Source: Caproicibacter sp047777415
Lineage (GTDB): Bacteria; Bacillota; Clostridia; Oscillospirales; Acutalibacteraceae
Assembly: GCA_047777415.1 (NCBI GenBank)
Contig: JBKEEO010000002.1
Location: 372,001 to 436,000, forward strand
Direction of reading: 5' to 3'
Length of the DNA stretch: 64,000 nucleotides
How positions within the stretch are numbered: position 1 is the stretch's first letter; each line of letters opens with the position of its first letter. The notes under the pieces were generated by a model. It was not told where the DNA came from and did no database searches. It saw only the letters and a program-made list of their open reading frames with translations. This document shows positions 51,076 to 59,699 of the stretch, piece after piece. The position numbers and the translations under genes were made by a program.

Positions 51076-51627
51076 ATGGATGAAAAAACTCAAAGCGGAC
51101 AGGGCAAAAACAATGTTGATGAACATCAGCATGAGCAGCCGTCCGGTTACGGAAGGCCCGATGCAAATTCCGTTCCAAATTGGGGGCGTACTTACAGGAA
51201 TCCTTATACAGGTGAACCGCAGAACTGGCAGAGACAAAATACCCCGAATAGAAGTTCTGTTCCAAGTGATGAAAAAGCAATCTCTGCTCTTTCATATATT
51301 GGAATTCTCTGGCTAGTGGGACTGTTCGTTGACAGGGAGAATCCGAATGTTATCTTCCATGTCAATCAAGGCATTCTTCTCAGTATTTTCGAATTTGCCC
51401 TCATGTTTTCCATTGGCGTCGTAAAAGCTATTATACAGATAGTTTTCGGTTTTGCCTTGGGTGGATTTGGGCTTTTTTCATGGATGGGAAATCTTTTTGG
51501 AGGGCTACTTTCTCTGGCAGGTTGGTGTTTGGTGGTTTCCTACATTATTATTGGAGTGGTTCATGCAGTACAAGGGAAAAAGGAACCGCTGCCGCTCATT
51601 GGGAACCTATTTACCGTTGTACATTAA
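51076..51627 (+). CDS. DUF4870-like small membrane protein
   Basis: 183 residues. A hydrophilic, Gln/Asn/Gly-rich N-terminus of ~65 residues precedes three membrane segments: ALSYIGILWLVGLFV, LLSIFEFALMFSIGVVKAIIQIVFGF and GGLLSLAGWCLVVSYIIIGVVHAV. The motif with VDRENPNVIFHVNQGI recalls DUF4870 proteins of unknown function. The start is uncertain: ATG 51076 is 14 or so bases from GGGGTGA, while ATG 51052 would overlap the isomerase gene. Confidence 0.6.
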   Translation: MDEKTQSGQGKNNVDEHQHEQPSGYGRPDANSVPNWGRTYRNPYTGEPQNWQRQNTPNRSSVPSDEKAISALSYIGILWLVGLFVDRENPNVIFHVNQGILLSIFEFALMFSIGVVKAIIQIVFGFALGGFGLFSWMGNLFGGLLSLAGWCLVVSYIIIGVVHAVQGKKEPLPLIGNLFTVVH

Positions 51628-51640
51628 TTCCATAGACTTT

Positions 51641-51682
51641 TATCGCCCTAGAAAACCAGTGAATGGGCGATATCCTTTTTTT
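51641..51682 (+). terminator. terminator before pyrG
   Basis: TATCGCCC (51641-51648), sixteen-base loop, GGGCGATA (51665-51672), then a T run. Confidence 0.8.
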
Positions 51683-51683
51683 A

Positions 51684-51712
51684 TTGATAAATGCGGCTGA
51701 CAGTGAAATAAT
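51684..51712 (+). promoter_or_regulatory. likely pyrG promoter
   Basis: TTGATA (51684-51689), 17 bases, AATAAT (51707-51712), 24 bases before the pyrG start. No attenuator hairpin of the PyrG C-tract kind (a GGGC start followed by a terminator) is visible between them. Confidence 0.5.
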
Positions 51713-51736
51713 TATAGATAGATGATGGAGGGCAAT

Positions 51737-53368
51737 ATGGCAGCAAAGTATGTATTTGTAACAGGCGGTGTTGTATCAGGTCTTGGCAAGGGAATCACTG
51801 CGGCGTCCCTTGGGCGTCTTTTAAAATCCAGGGGCCTGAGAATCACAATGCAAAAATTCGACCCTTATTTAAACGTCGACCCGGGAACTATGAATCCATT
51901 TCAGCACGGGGAAGTTTTTGTAACTGACGACGGAGCCGAAACAGATTTGGATTTAGGTCACTATGAACGCTTTATTGATGAGAATTTAACCCAGAACAGC
52001 AATGTCACGTCCGGTCGTGTGTACTGGAACGTCATACAGAAAGAACGCAATGGAGATTACGGCGGCGGAACTGTACAGGTGATTCCACATATTACAAATG
52101 AAATTAAATCCCGTATTTATGCCGGCAAAGAGAATGTGGATGTGGCAATTATAGAAGTAGGCGGAACTGTGGGCGATATTGAAAGCTTGCCGTTTTTGGA
52201 GGCTTTTCGCCAGTTCGCCACGGAAGTGGGACGCAGCAACTGTCTGTTTGTTCACGTCACTTTGGTTCCGTACCTTGCCTGTTCCCATGAGCATAAATCA
52301 AAGCCGACGCAGCATAGCGTCAAGGAGCTGCTGTCCATCGGGATTCAACCTGATATTATTGTGCTCCGTTCGGACAAAAAAATCGGTACGGACATTAAGA
52401 AAAAGATTGCACTGTTTTGTAATGTGGAAGAAAACTGTGTGATTGAAAATCTGGATCTTCCACTCTTGTATTCTGTTCCCTTGGCTCTGCGTGAGGAAAA
52501 GCTCGACGATATTGTCTGCAAGCACTTTGGGTTGGATACACCCGGTCCGGATTTAACGGATTGGATATCGATGGTAAATACGGCAATGTCCTTAACCGAC
52601 AGTGTTACCATTGCCTTGGTTGGAAAATATATTGAACTCCACGATGCTTACTTAAGTGTTGCGGAAGCTTTGACTCACGGCGGATTTGGTAACAAAGTAA
52701 AAGTGAATATTAAGTGGGTTGATTCCGAAACAATCAACGCAGAGAATGTTTCAGAAATCCTTGCGGATGTTGACGGTGTTCTGGTCCCCGGAGGGTTTGG
52801 CCAAAGAGGCATTGAGGGAAAAATTATCGCAATTCATTATGCACGTGTCAACAAGATACCATTTTTGGGCATTTGTCTTGGTATGCAGCTTGCACTGGTG
52901 GAATACGCCCGTTATGCCTTGGGCCTTACAGATGCAAATTCTGCCGAGTTTGATCCGCAGAGCAATAATCCGGTTATTGACCTGATGCCGGAGCAAAAAG
53001 ATGTGGTGCAACTTGGCGGCACCATGCGACTTGGCAAATACCCCTGCAAACTTCAAAAGGGAACAAAAGCGTACAAGCTATATGGAAATGCCCCGTTGAT
53101 CTATGAAAGACATCGTCATCGCTTTGAAGTCAATAATGATTATAGGGTTCAGTTTGAAAAAGCAGGCGTTGTTTTCTGCGGAAGATCTCCGGACGACCGC
53201 ATTGTAGAAATGATGGAACTTCCCGATCATCCATGGTTTATGGGTGCTCAGTTCCATCCGGAGTTTAAGTCCCGTCCAAATCGTCCCCATCCGTTGTTTC
53301 AGGGACTGATTGCGGCAGCAAAAGAATATCACAACAGTAACAATGAACAGCTTTCAATTTCTGATTAA
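51737..53368 (+). CDS. pyrG: CTP synthase
   Basis: 543 residues, normal length. Amidoligase domain (KYVFVTGGVVSGLGKGITAASLGRLLK, MNPFQHGEVFVTDDGAETDLDLGHYERF) and class I glutamine amidotransferase domain with the nucleophile in FLGICLGMQ and the HPEF histidine-glutamate pair. Makes CTP from UTP, ATP and glutamine. GGAGGG precedes ATG 51737; the earlier ATGs are unlikely starts. Confidence 0.97.
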   Translation: MAAKYVFVTGGVVSGLGKGITAASLGRLLKSRGLRITMQKFDPYLNVDPGTMNPFQHGEVFVTDDGAETDLDLGHYERFIDENLTQNSNVTSGRVYWNVIQKERNGDYGGGTVQVIPHITNEIKSRIYAGKENVDVAIIEVGGTVGDIESLPFLEAFRQFATEVGRSNCLFVHVTLVPYLACSHEHKSKPTQHSVKELLSIGIQPDIIVLRSDKKIGTDIKKKIALFCNVEENCVIENLDLPLLYSVPLALREEKLDDIVCKHFGLDTPGPDLTDWISMVNTAMSLTDSVTIALVGKYIELHDAYLSVAEALTHGGFGNKVKVNIKWVDSETINAENVSEILADVDGVLVPGGFGQRGIEGKIIAIHYARVNKIPFLGICLGMQLALVEYARYALGLTDANSAEFDPQSNNPVIDLMPEQKDVVQLGGTMRLGKYPCKLQKGTKAYKLYGNAPLIYERHRHRFEVNNDYRVQFEKAGVVFCGRSPDDRIVEMMELPDHPWFMGAQFHPEFKSRPNRPHPLFQGLIAAAKEYHNSNNEQLSISD

Positions 53369-53372
53369 ATCG

Positions 53373-53398
53373 AAAATGCCCCGGAAACGGGGCATTTT
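53373..53398 (+). terminator. pyrG terminator
   Basis: AAAATGCCCCG (53373-53383), GAAA loop, CGGGGCATTTT (53388-53398). Confidence 0.92.
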
Positions 53399-53415
53399 CA
53401 TATGGAAGATAATAC

Positions 53416-53461
53416 TAAAAAGCCAGCCATCAAAGGACTTTTCTGATGGCCGGCTTTTTTA
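53416..53461 (-). terminator. terminator of the fprA operon
   Basis: AAAAAGCC-A-GCCATCA and TGATGGC-C-GGCTTTTTT pair with one mismatch; the A run becomes a U run on the minus strand, 14 bases after the fprA stop. The T run also allows plus-strand termination. Confidence 0.85.
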
Positions 53462-53475
53462 CATGAGTGCATATC

Positions 53476-54678
53476 TTATTTCATGGACAGGACAATGCTT
53501 TCGGCAAGCGCGTCCAAATCGGGACGATTTTCTTCATTCATAGAGGAGTTGAGCGTTAATGTTTCGTTGAGAACATTCATATCCTTCATTTCATCTTCTA
53601 GGAATTTCCGCATGAGTGTGCCGGATTTGCAGGCCCAGGAGCCGTTTTCCACGATAACCACTGTGCGTTTTTGCACATTTAATGCTTTCATATCCATTAG
53701 GTAGTTTTTCATCGGAGGATAAATACCAAGGTTATAGGTAACCGAAGCCAAAACCAAATGGCTGAGACGGAACGCTTCAGAGATGAGATAGGAGACATTG
53801 GTTTTCGAAACGTCGTACATCACTACATTAGGCATGCCTTTTTGCACAATTTTGCTTGCCAGAGCACCGGCGGCACTTTCCGTATTCCCGTACATGGAGG
53901 AGTATACCAACAGAACACCTTTTTCCTCCGGTTCATATTTGCTCCATTTATCGTATTTGTCGAGCAGATAACCGAGGTTGGAGCGCCAAACAAGGCCGTG
54001 GAGCGGACAGATGATTTTGATATCAATGCCGCAGGCTTTTTTTAGCAGCGCTTGGACAAATGGGCCGTATTTTCCGACAATATTCGTGTAGTATCTCCGA
54101 GCTTCATCAATCCAGTCGCGGTCAAAATTGACTTCGTCATTGAAAAGTTTACCGTCCAGTGCTTTGAAGGAACCAAATGCATCCGCCGAGAACAAAACGC
54201 CGTTCGTAGTGTCAAATGTCACCATGGCTTCCGGCCAGTGAACCATCGGTGCGGCAATAAATGTCACAACATGTTTGCCGAACGATTTTGTGTCGCCTTC
54301 TTTTACTTCTTCCGTTCGACCATCAATAGGAAAACCAAACTGGCGCATCAGCATTACGGCTTTTTCGGTTGTGATAATTTTTGCTTTCGGATATCGCAAT
54401 AGGATTTCTTCCAGAGAAGCTCCATGGTCAGGTTCCATATGATTGATGACCACATAATCCAGCTCTCGTCCGTTTAGCACATATTCCACATTTTCAAGAA
54501 ATTGGCGGCAGACGGCCCAATCTACCGTATCAAACAGAACGGTATTCTTATCAAGCAGTAAATAGGAGTTATAGGAAACACCATCGGGGATGGGGTGAAT
54601 ATTTTCAAAGAGAGCCAACCGATGGTCATTTGCTCCAACCCAATACAAATCATCAGTCACTTGTCGGACATTATACAT
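53476..54678 (-). CDS. fprA: flavodiiron protein (FprA family A-type flavoprotein)
   Basis: 400 residues: metallo-beta-lactamase-like diiron domain with HMEPDH (H80-E82-D84-H85), a histidine in APMVHWPEA and one in CPLHGL, then a flavodoxin domain from about residue 255 (LLVYSSMYGNTESAAGALA). Reduces O2 to water or NO to N2O with electrons from rubredoxin. 38 bases after the acyl-CoA dehydrogenase–EtfA–rubredoxin fusion, whose rubredoxin tail is the natural donor. GGAGG precedes the ATG. Confidence 0.95.
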   Translation of the reverse strand: MYNVRQVTDDLYWVGANDHRLALFENIHPIPDGVSYNSYLLLDKNTVLFDTVDWAVCRQFLENVEYVLNGRELDYVVINHMEPDHGASLEEILLRYPKAKIITTEKAVMLMRQFGFPIDGRTEEVKEGDTKSFGKHVVTFIAAPMVHWPEAMVTFDTTNGVLFSADAFGSFKALDGKLFNDEVNFDRDWIDEARRYYTNIVGKYGPFVQALLKKACGIDIKIICPLHGLVWRSNLGYLLDKYDKWSKYEPEEKGVLLVYSSMYGNTESAAGALASKIVQKGMPNVVMYDVSKTNVSYLISEAFRLSHLVLASVTYNLGIYPPMKNYLMDMKALNVQKRTVVIVENGSWACKSGTLMRKFLEDEMKDMNVLNETLTLNSSMNEENRPDLDALAESIVLSMK

Positions 54679-54716
54679 AAAAAGAAACCTCCCTAAATCT
54701 TAGTCTTATTTGAAGG

Positions 54717-56621
54717 TTATGCTTCAATGAAGTTTGTTTTATCTTCGCCGCATTCCGGGCAAATCCATTCTTCGGGAAGCGATTCGAACAGCGTTCCGGG
54801 CTGAATATCGTTTTCGGGATCTCCAACACCCGGGTCATACTCGTAGCCGCAGCCATTGCAGACATAGTGCTTCCAGTCCGGTTTTACCATCTTTGGTACT
54901 GCACGTTTCATTTTCTTCATCGGCGGCGCCGGCCGTTTGGGTTCACCGTTGTCCAATGCCTGCGTTAGCAATGGAAGAATTTCTAAAACATCGCCCACAA
55001 TTCCGTAATCACAGTTTTTGAAAATGGGCGCATTAGGATTGTTGTTAATCGCTACAATGGTAGTTGCATCTTTGATGCCTTTTAAATGCTGACCTGCGCC
55101 TGAAATTCCGCAGGCGATATAAAGGTTTCCGTTGAATTTTTGACCGGACATGCCCACATAGCGGTTTAAGGGCAAATAGTGAAGGGTTTCTGCAACGGGG
55201 CGTGAAGAACCAATCGCCGCGCCGGCCTGAACGGCAAGGGCTTTTACCAGCTCCATATTTTTCTTTTCACCAATGCCTTTCCCGGCGCTGACAACGCGGT
55301 CGGCTTTCGAAATCGGGGTGTCTATATCAATTCCAACGGTAAAGTCATAGCCATCTTTCTGCAGTGCGTCAACCAGTGCCTCGACTTGCTCCTTGGGGGA
55401 GCCGTCTTTGAAAATCACCTTTTTACGTGCACCTGTGATTGGACCGCGCTTGCCGCTGCGAGCAACTTCATCTTTTGGCATCTTTCCTATGATGTGGGAT
55501 GCAATTACAACTCGTTGAATCTCGTTTGTACCTTCATATATGGTGCAGATTTTGGCATCACGATATGCGCGCTCTACTTCCATGCCTTTTAAATATCCAT
55601 TTCCGCCGAAGATTTGCAGCGCGTCATTTACGATTTCAAGACATCTGTCGGAGGCAAATTGTTTTGCCATGGCAGCTTCCATGGAATACGGCTCATGATT
55701 TTCCTTTAATTCCGCTGCGCTGTATACCATAAAACGTGAGGCACGCAGTTTTGTCGCCATATCGGCAAGTTTAAAAGCAATGCTTTGCTGTCTGCAAATA
55801 GGCTTACCAAACTGAATTCTTTCTTTGGAATATTCTAAGGCGTTTTCATACGCTCCCTGAGCAATGCCGAGAGCCTGCGCCGCAATTCCAATTCGGCCGC
55901 CGTCCAACGTGGACATGGCTATTTTAAATCCTTCTCCCTCTTTGCCCAAAAGATTTTCCTTTGGTACTTTTACATTATTGAAGATAAGTTCCGCAGTGGA
56001 GGAGGAACGGATTCCCATTTTATCGTAATGATCGCCGAATGTAAAACCTTCCCAGCCTTTTTCAACAATAAAGGCACTGATGCCATGGGTCCCGATTCCG
56101 GGTGTTGTTACGGCAAACACAACGTAAATATCGGCCTTATCCGCATTGGTAATGAAAATTTTTCCTCCGTTAAGTATGTAATAGTCCCCGTCGAGTTCCG
56201 CAGTGGTCTCTGTGCCGCCTGCATCGCTGCCGGCTTCAGGCTCTGTCAGACCAAATGCTCCTAATTTTTCACCCTTTGCGAGCGGAACCAAATATTTTTG
56301 TTTTTGTTCTTCCGTGCCGTAAGCAAAAATCGGCCAAGAACCCAGTGATACATGAGCAGAGAGAATCACGCCAGTGCCGCCGTCAACTCGTGAAAGTTCC
56401 TCTACGGCAATGGCGTAGCTGGTTGTATCGAGTCCCATACCGCCATATTTTTTAGGATAGGGGATACCCATCCATCCGAGTTTGCCCATTTTTTGAATAA
56501 TTTCATCCGGAAAACGATTCTCCTTGTCAAGGGTAAAGGCAAGGGGCTTAATTTCCGATTCTGCGAATTCACGAACTTTCGCGCGGAATGCTTCCTGTTC
56601 TTCTGTTGTTTTGAAAAACAT
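54717..56621 (-). CDS. acyl-CoA dehydrogenase–EtfA FAD domain–rubredoxin fusion
   Basis: 634 residues in three parts. 1-382: full acyl-CoA dehydrogenase (AFGLTEPEAGSD, GGKIFITNA, GGRIGIAAQALGIAQGAYENAL, QIFGGNGYLKG, catalytic base E363 in IYEGTNEIQR). About 396-555: EtfA C-terminal FAD domain (VSAGKGIGEKKNMEL, SSRP, VGMSGQKFNGNLYIACGISGAGQHLKG, NAPIF, DYGIVGD), without the EtfA N-terminal domain or any EtfB. 585-634: complete rubredoxin (C588, C591, C621, C624; YVCNGCGYEYDP … WICPECG). The order predicts electron flow acyl-CoA → dehydrogenase FAD → Etf-type FAD → rubredoxin iron. AAGGAGG lies before the ATG. Upstream is Rrf2, downstream fprA. Confidence 0.93.
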   Translation of the reverse strand: MFFKTTEEQEAFRAKVREFAESEIKPLAFTLDKENRFPDEIIQKMGKLGWMGIPYPKKYGGMGLDTTSYAIAVEELSRVDGGTGVILSAHVSLGSWPIFAYGTEEQKQKYLVPLAKGEKLGAFGLTEPEAGSDAGGTETTAELDGDYYILNGGKIFITNADKADIYVVFAVTTPGIGTHGISAFIVEKGWEGFTFGDHYDKMGIRSSSTAELIFNNVKVPKENLLGKEGEGFKIAMSTLDGGRIGIAAQALGIAQGAYENALEYSKERIQFGKPICRQQSIAFKLADMATKLRASRFMVYSAAELKENHEPYSMEAAMAKQFASDRCLEIVNDALQIFGGNGYLKGMEVERAYRDAKICTIYEGTNEIQRVVIASHIIGKMPKDEVARSGKRGPITGARKKVIFKDGSPKEQVEALVDALQKDGYDFTVGIDIDTPISKADRVVSAGKGIGEKKNMELVKALAVQAGAAIGSSRPVAETLHYLPLNRYVGMSGQKFNGNLYIACGISGAGQHLKGIKDATTIVAINNNPNAPIFKNCDYGIVGDVLEILPLLTQALDNGEPKRPAPPMKKMKRAVPKMVKPDWKHYVCNGCGYEYDPGVGDPENDIQPGTLFESLPEEWICPECGEDKTNFIEA

Positions 56622-56752
56622 TCAACTTCCTCCTTGAATCAAAGTTTATTGTATAATTTTTCACTCACGGCATTCTCCGGGAGCCAAAAAAATACATAGC
56701 AAATGGTCAAACTATACTTGATAAAATATGTCCACTTTATATCCAAAATGAG

Positions 56753-56779
56753 CAGCTAATGAAGAAATATCATTAGCTG
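56753..56779 (-). terminator. hairpin at the rrf2 stop
   Basis: CAGCTAATG (56753-56761) and CATTAGCTG (56771-56779). Only a weak T run follows on the minus strand, so partial read-through into the fusion gene is likely. Confidence 0.45.
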
Positions 56780-57183
56780 TCGTCGGATAGTATTTCCGAA
56801 AGAGGCAAAGCTTTCAGCTCTTTATCCAGTCTGTTTTGTATTTGCTGCAAATGCCGGTGAACTTGACACGGCTTATTGTATTTTTGCCTCCATGCGCAGG
56901 GGAATCCCGGCTGTGTACAGGCACTAACAGCTTTGTCTGCATCCATAATTTCCATCAAGTCATAAAGACTGACTTTCTCAAGGTCTGCAATCAGCCGGCA
57001 TCCTCCGTCTTTTCCTCGCGTAATGAGAACAAGACCGGCTTTCTGCAGTTTTTTCAGTATCTTGTAAACAAACTGCTGTGGCAGTAATTCCTGCCGACAA
57101 ATATCGGCGGTTGTAATTTGCTCGCCGGTCGAGAGTGCGCGCAGTGTCCGCAGAGCATAGTCTGTTTCCCGTGTAATTAACAC
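56773..57183 (-). CDS. Rrf2 family regulator with three conserved-position cysteines
   Basis: 136 residues. Winged-helix N-terminus (ITRETDYALRTLRALSTGEQITTADICRQELLPQQFVYKILKKLQKAGLVLITRGKDGGCRL) and a C-terminal loop with C89, C96 and C106, placed like the Fe-S ligands of IscR/NsrR although with longer spacing (x6, x9). The start is GTG 57183, seven bases after GGAGG; the in-frame ATG at 57213 lies at the predicted transcription start, so it cannot be used. Probably senses Fe-S state, O2 or NO and controls the downstream dehydrogenase fusion and fprA. Confidence 0.88.
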   Translation of the reverse strand: MLITRETDYALRTLRALSTGEQITTADICRQELLPQQFVYKILKKLQKAGLVLITRGKDGGCRLIADLEKVSLYDLMEIMDADKAVSACTQPGFPCAWRQKYNKPCQVHRHLQQIQNRLDKELKALPLSEILSDDS

Positions 57184-57217
57184 TTGTTTGCCTCCGTTGG
57201 ATATTTTTAACATTTAT

Positions 57218-57246
57218 AATATATCATTCTAGATAAACTTTGTCAA
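57218..57246 (-). promoter_or_regulatory. promoter of rrf2
   Basis: On the minus strand: TTGACA (57246-57241), 17 bases, TATATT (57223-57218). Transcription start about 57211. The AT-rich palindromic sequence around the -10 box could be an autoregulatory site. Confidence 0.8.
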
Positions 57247-57308
57247 GTTTAAATTGGGATATTTTCAATCAAAAAATAGGTGATATTCTTCTATTCATAT
57301 TCGTATTT

Positions 57309-57344
57309 CAAAAAACACCGTCTGGGTGAATACCCAAACGGTGT
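57309..57344 (-). terminator. terminator of the fhs-upp operon
   Basis: ACACCGT and ACGGTGT outside, TGGGT and ACCCA inside (one mismatch between) around a four-base loop; followed on the minus strand by TTTTTT. Another small hairpin (ATATCCC/GGGATAT, about 57390-57413) lies between it and the upp stop. Confidence 0.88.
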
Positions 57345-57439
57345 AATCGATCAAACGAACGTTGATGTTTTGCAATATCCATCAATCCTATATCCCTATT
57401 GCTGTGGGATATAAATAAAACAAATGGAAAGTCTGCACT

Positions 57440-58072
57440 CTAAAGAGTTCCGAAAATACGGTCACCCGCATCACCGAGTCCGGGAATAATATAGCCGTGT
57501 TCATTCAAATGGTCATCAACAGCGGCGCAGTAAAGCTGAACATCGGGATGAGCTTCCGTCAATGCCTTAATGCCCTCCGGCGCGGCGATGACGCACATGA
57601 ATTTAATGCTTTTGGGATTGCTGCGTTTGATAATGGTGATTGCGTCTTTGGCAGAACCACCGGTTGCCAACATTGGATCCAGCACAATGACGTCACGCTG
57701 ATCAATATCGCAGGGAAGTTTGCTGTAATATTCTACGGGTTTTAACGTTTTGGGGTCACGGTACAGTCCAATATGACCAACTTTTGCAGCGGGAACCATC
57801 TGAAGAACACCGTCCACCATGCCGAGCCCTGCGCGCAGGATAGGCACAAATGCCAGTTTCCGTCCGGAAATGACTTTTGTTTTTGCTGTGGCAACCGGTG
57901 TTTCCACTGTGGTTTCCTCTAGGGGAAGGTCACGTGTTGCCTCGTAGCAAAGAAGCATTGCAATTTCACTGACCAGTTGACGAAATTCTTTGGACCCCGT
58001 TGCCTTATCCCTCAGATACGTTAGTTTGTGCTGAATCAGCGGATGGTCCATAATGAATATTTGTTTTTCCAT
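57440..58072 (-). CDS. upp: uracil phosphoribosyltransferase
   Basis: 210 residues, salvage of uracil to UMP with PRPP. VPILRAGLGMVDG, the PRPP site VIVLDPMLATGGSA and the C-terminal uracil loop YIIPGLGDAGDRIFGT are present. GGAGG lies eight bases before ATG 58072. Last gene of the fhs-tsaE-tsaB-rpiB-upp run. rpiB followed by upp is a common clostridial order. Confidence 0.96.
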   Translation of the reverse strand: MEKQIFIMDHPLIQHKLTYLRDKATGSKEFRQLVSEIAMLLCYEATRDLPLEETTVETPVATAKTKVISGRKLAFVPILRAGLGMVDGVLQMVPAAKVGHIGLYRDPKTLKPVEYYSKLPCDIDQRDVIVLDPMLATGGSAKDAITIIKRSNPKSIKFMCVIAAPEGIKALTEAHPDVQLYCAAVDDHLNEHGYIIPGLGDAGDRIFGTL

Positions 58073-58098
58073 TTTTATATCCTCCAAAAATATACTTT

Positions 58099-58542
58099 TT
58101 ATAACTCGCCGCGCTCAATCTGTGCAATTTCATCAATTCTTCTTTGATGACGGCCGCCGTCAAACGGGGCGTTTAGAAACAGTTTGACAAATTCGACTGC
58201 TTGTTGCTCATTGATAACTCTGCCCCCAAGACACAAAATATTGGCGTTGTTGTGGTGCCTGGTAATTTCTGCGCAATATGCGTTTGCACAAACAGCAGCG
58301 CGAATTCCTTTTACTTTGTTTGCTGCGATACTCATCCCAATTCCGGTACCGCAGCACAAGATGCCTAATTCGGCGTTGCCGTCTGCAATGTAGTGTGCGA
58401 CCTGTGCGGCAATGGGAGCGTAATCAACCGAATTTTCATTAAAAGTCCCAAAATCCCGGTATTCGATTTTTTGGCTTTCCAAATATTGGCGAATTGCTTC
58501 TTTTAATGCAAAACCGCCGTGGTCAGCTCCTAAAGCAATCAT
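58099..58542 (-). CDS. rpiB: ribose 5-phosphate isomerase B
   Basis: 147 residues. IALGADHGGFALKEAI, LGILCCGTGIGMSIAANKVKGIRAAVC and HNNANILCLGGRVI are typical of RpiB, with the catalytic cysteine in the GILCCGTG loop. Overlaps tsaB by four bases. Confidence 0.96.
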   Translation of the reverse strand: MIALGADHGGFALKEAIRQYLESQKIEYRDFGTFNENSVDYAPIAAQVAHYIADGNAELGILCCGTGIGMSIAANKVKGIRAAVCANAYCAEITRHHNNANILCLGGRVINEQQAVEFVKLFLNAPFDGGRHQRRIDEIAQIERGEL

Positions 58543-59249
58543 AGTTTATTCCCTCCATGCTGTTTTTTAAGTGAACGCTCGGCTTGTGCCGGGCGAAGAT
58601 AGATTGGCATTAAAGCGGCGGGGGAGACTGTGTGTCCGTTTTTTACCGCATTTTCTGCAGCTTTTGCAACACCCCATGCCCGTTGGTATTGAAATGGTTC
58701 CGGGGAAAGAATGGCATTAAGCTCTTGGAACGATTCCGATTTTGCGCAGAGTCTTGCTCCGTCACCGACAAGATAAAGCGGGTCGTTGAATTTTTCGCAT
58801 TCCGCAGCAAGGTCTTTAATGGCGATAGCACGGTCCGGCGTCAGCCTTTCAATATTTCCTTCTTTCGCCCGGAAAAGAGCATTATAAACTTGTCCGCACC
58901 GCGCATCCATAACGGCGCAGACAAGACAGTTGATATGCTCCAGATTATGAGCCATAGCTTCCAGTGTAGAAATACCTGCACATGCCGTTTGAAATGGCAT
59001 GGCCAACCCCTTGATGCTTGCAATTCCAATTCGGATGCCGGTAAAAGAGCCTGGTCCGGAAGAAACCGCAAATAAGTCAATTTCAGACGGTTTTATCTTT
59101 GTACACTGAAAAATACTTTCAATCATCGGCATTAATGTTTCACTATGTGTTAGTCCCGTATTTAAAAAATATTCTCCCAGTATTTTTCCGTTTTCCGTCA
59201 GTGCGGCGGAAGCAGTGACTGCGGAAGAATCAATCGCCAGTATTTTCAT
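58539..59249 (-). CDS. tsaB: tRNA threonylcarbamoyladenosine biosynthesis protein TsaB
   Basis: 236 residues of the ASKHA fold (MKILAIDSSAVTASAAL, GLTHSETLMPMI, FAVSSGPGSFTGIRIGIASIKGLA). Partner of TsaD/TsaE in t6A37 formation on ANN-decoding tRNAs. Starts at ATG 59249 after GAGGGG, overlapping tsaE by 20 bases. The rimI and tsaD genes that often follow are absent here. Confidence 0.94.
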   Translation of the reverse strand: MKILAIDSSAVTASAALTENGKILGEYFLNTGLTHSETLMPMIESIFQCTKIKPSEIDLFAVSSGPGSFTGIRIGIASIKGLAMPFQTACAGISTLEAMAHNLEHINCLVCAVMDARCGQVYNALFRAKEGNIERLTPDRAIAIKDLAAECEKFNDPLYLVGDGARLCAKSESFQELNAILSPEPFQYQRAWGVAKAAENAVKNGHTVSPAALMPIYLRPAQAERSLKKQHGGNKL

Positions 59250-59670
59250 CAGAAGTCCCCTCAATGGTAATTACGCGTTCGTTGTCCGTTTCCCCCCGAT
59301 TTAGGGAAATCCGGATCGCTTCCGGAGGCAGTGCGTTTTCAATATTTTCGCTCCATTCCACAACCAAAACCGCGCCTGTGTTCAGATCATCAAAGAAACC
59401 GGTGGAGGCAAGGTCGTCCCAGCTTGTGACGCGGTACATATCAAAATGATAAACAGTCAGGCGCCCCCTGTATTCATGCACCAATGCAAAAGTGGGACTG
59501 GAAACGCCGTTTGAAATTCCAAGTCCACGGGCAATTCCGCGGGTCAAAGCGGTTTTTCCCATCCCCATGCCGCCGAACAGTGCCAGAACTTCTCCGCCTT
59601 TTAAGGAGGAGGCAATCTGTTCCCCGAGTGCTTCAGTTTCTTCGGGCGAAAACGTTCGGTAAACTTGCAA
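59230..59670 (-). CDS. tsaE: tRNA threonylcarbamoyladenosine biosynthesis ATPase TsaE
   Basis: 146 residues. Walker A LFGGMGMGKTALTRGIARGLG, SSPTFALVHEYRG, YHFDMYR and VVEWSENIENALP are all family hallmarks. The start is probably TTG 59670 with GAAGG seven bases away; ATG 59691 would add seven residues but has no ribosome site. Confidence 0.92.
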   Translation of the reverse strand: MQVYRTFSPEETEALGEQIASSLKGGEVLALFGGMGMGKTALTRGIARGLGISNGVSSPTFALVHEYRGRLTVYHFDMYRVTSWDDLASTGFFDDLNTGAVLVVEWSENIENALPPEAIRISLNRGETDNERVITIEGTSDENTGD

Positions 59671-59699
59671 GACATCACCTTCTAATACCATGTTGCATT

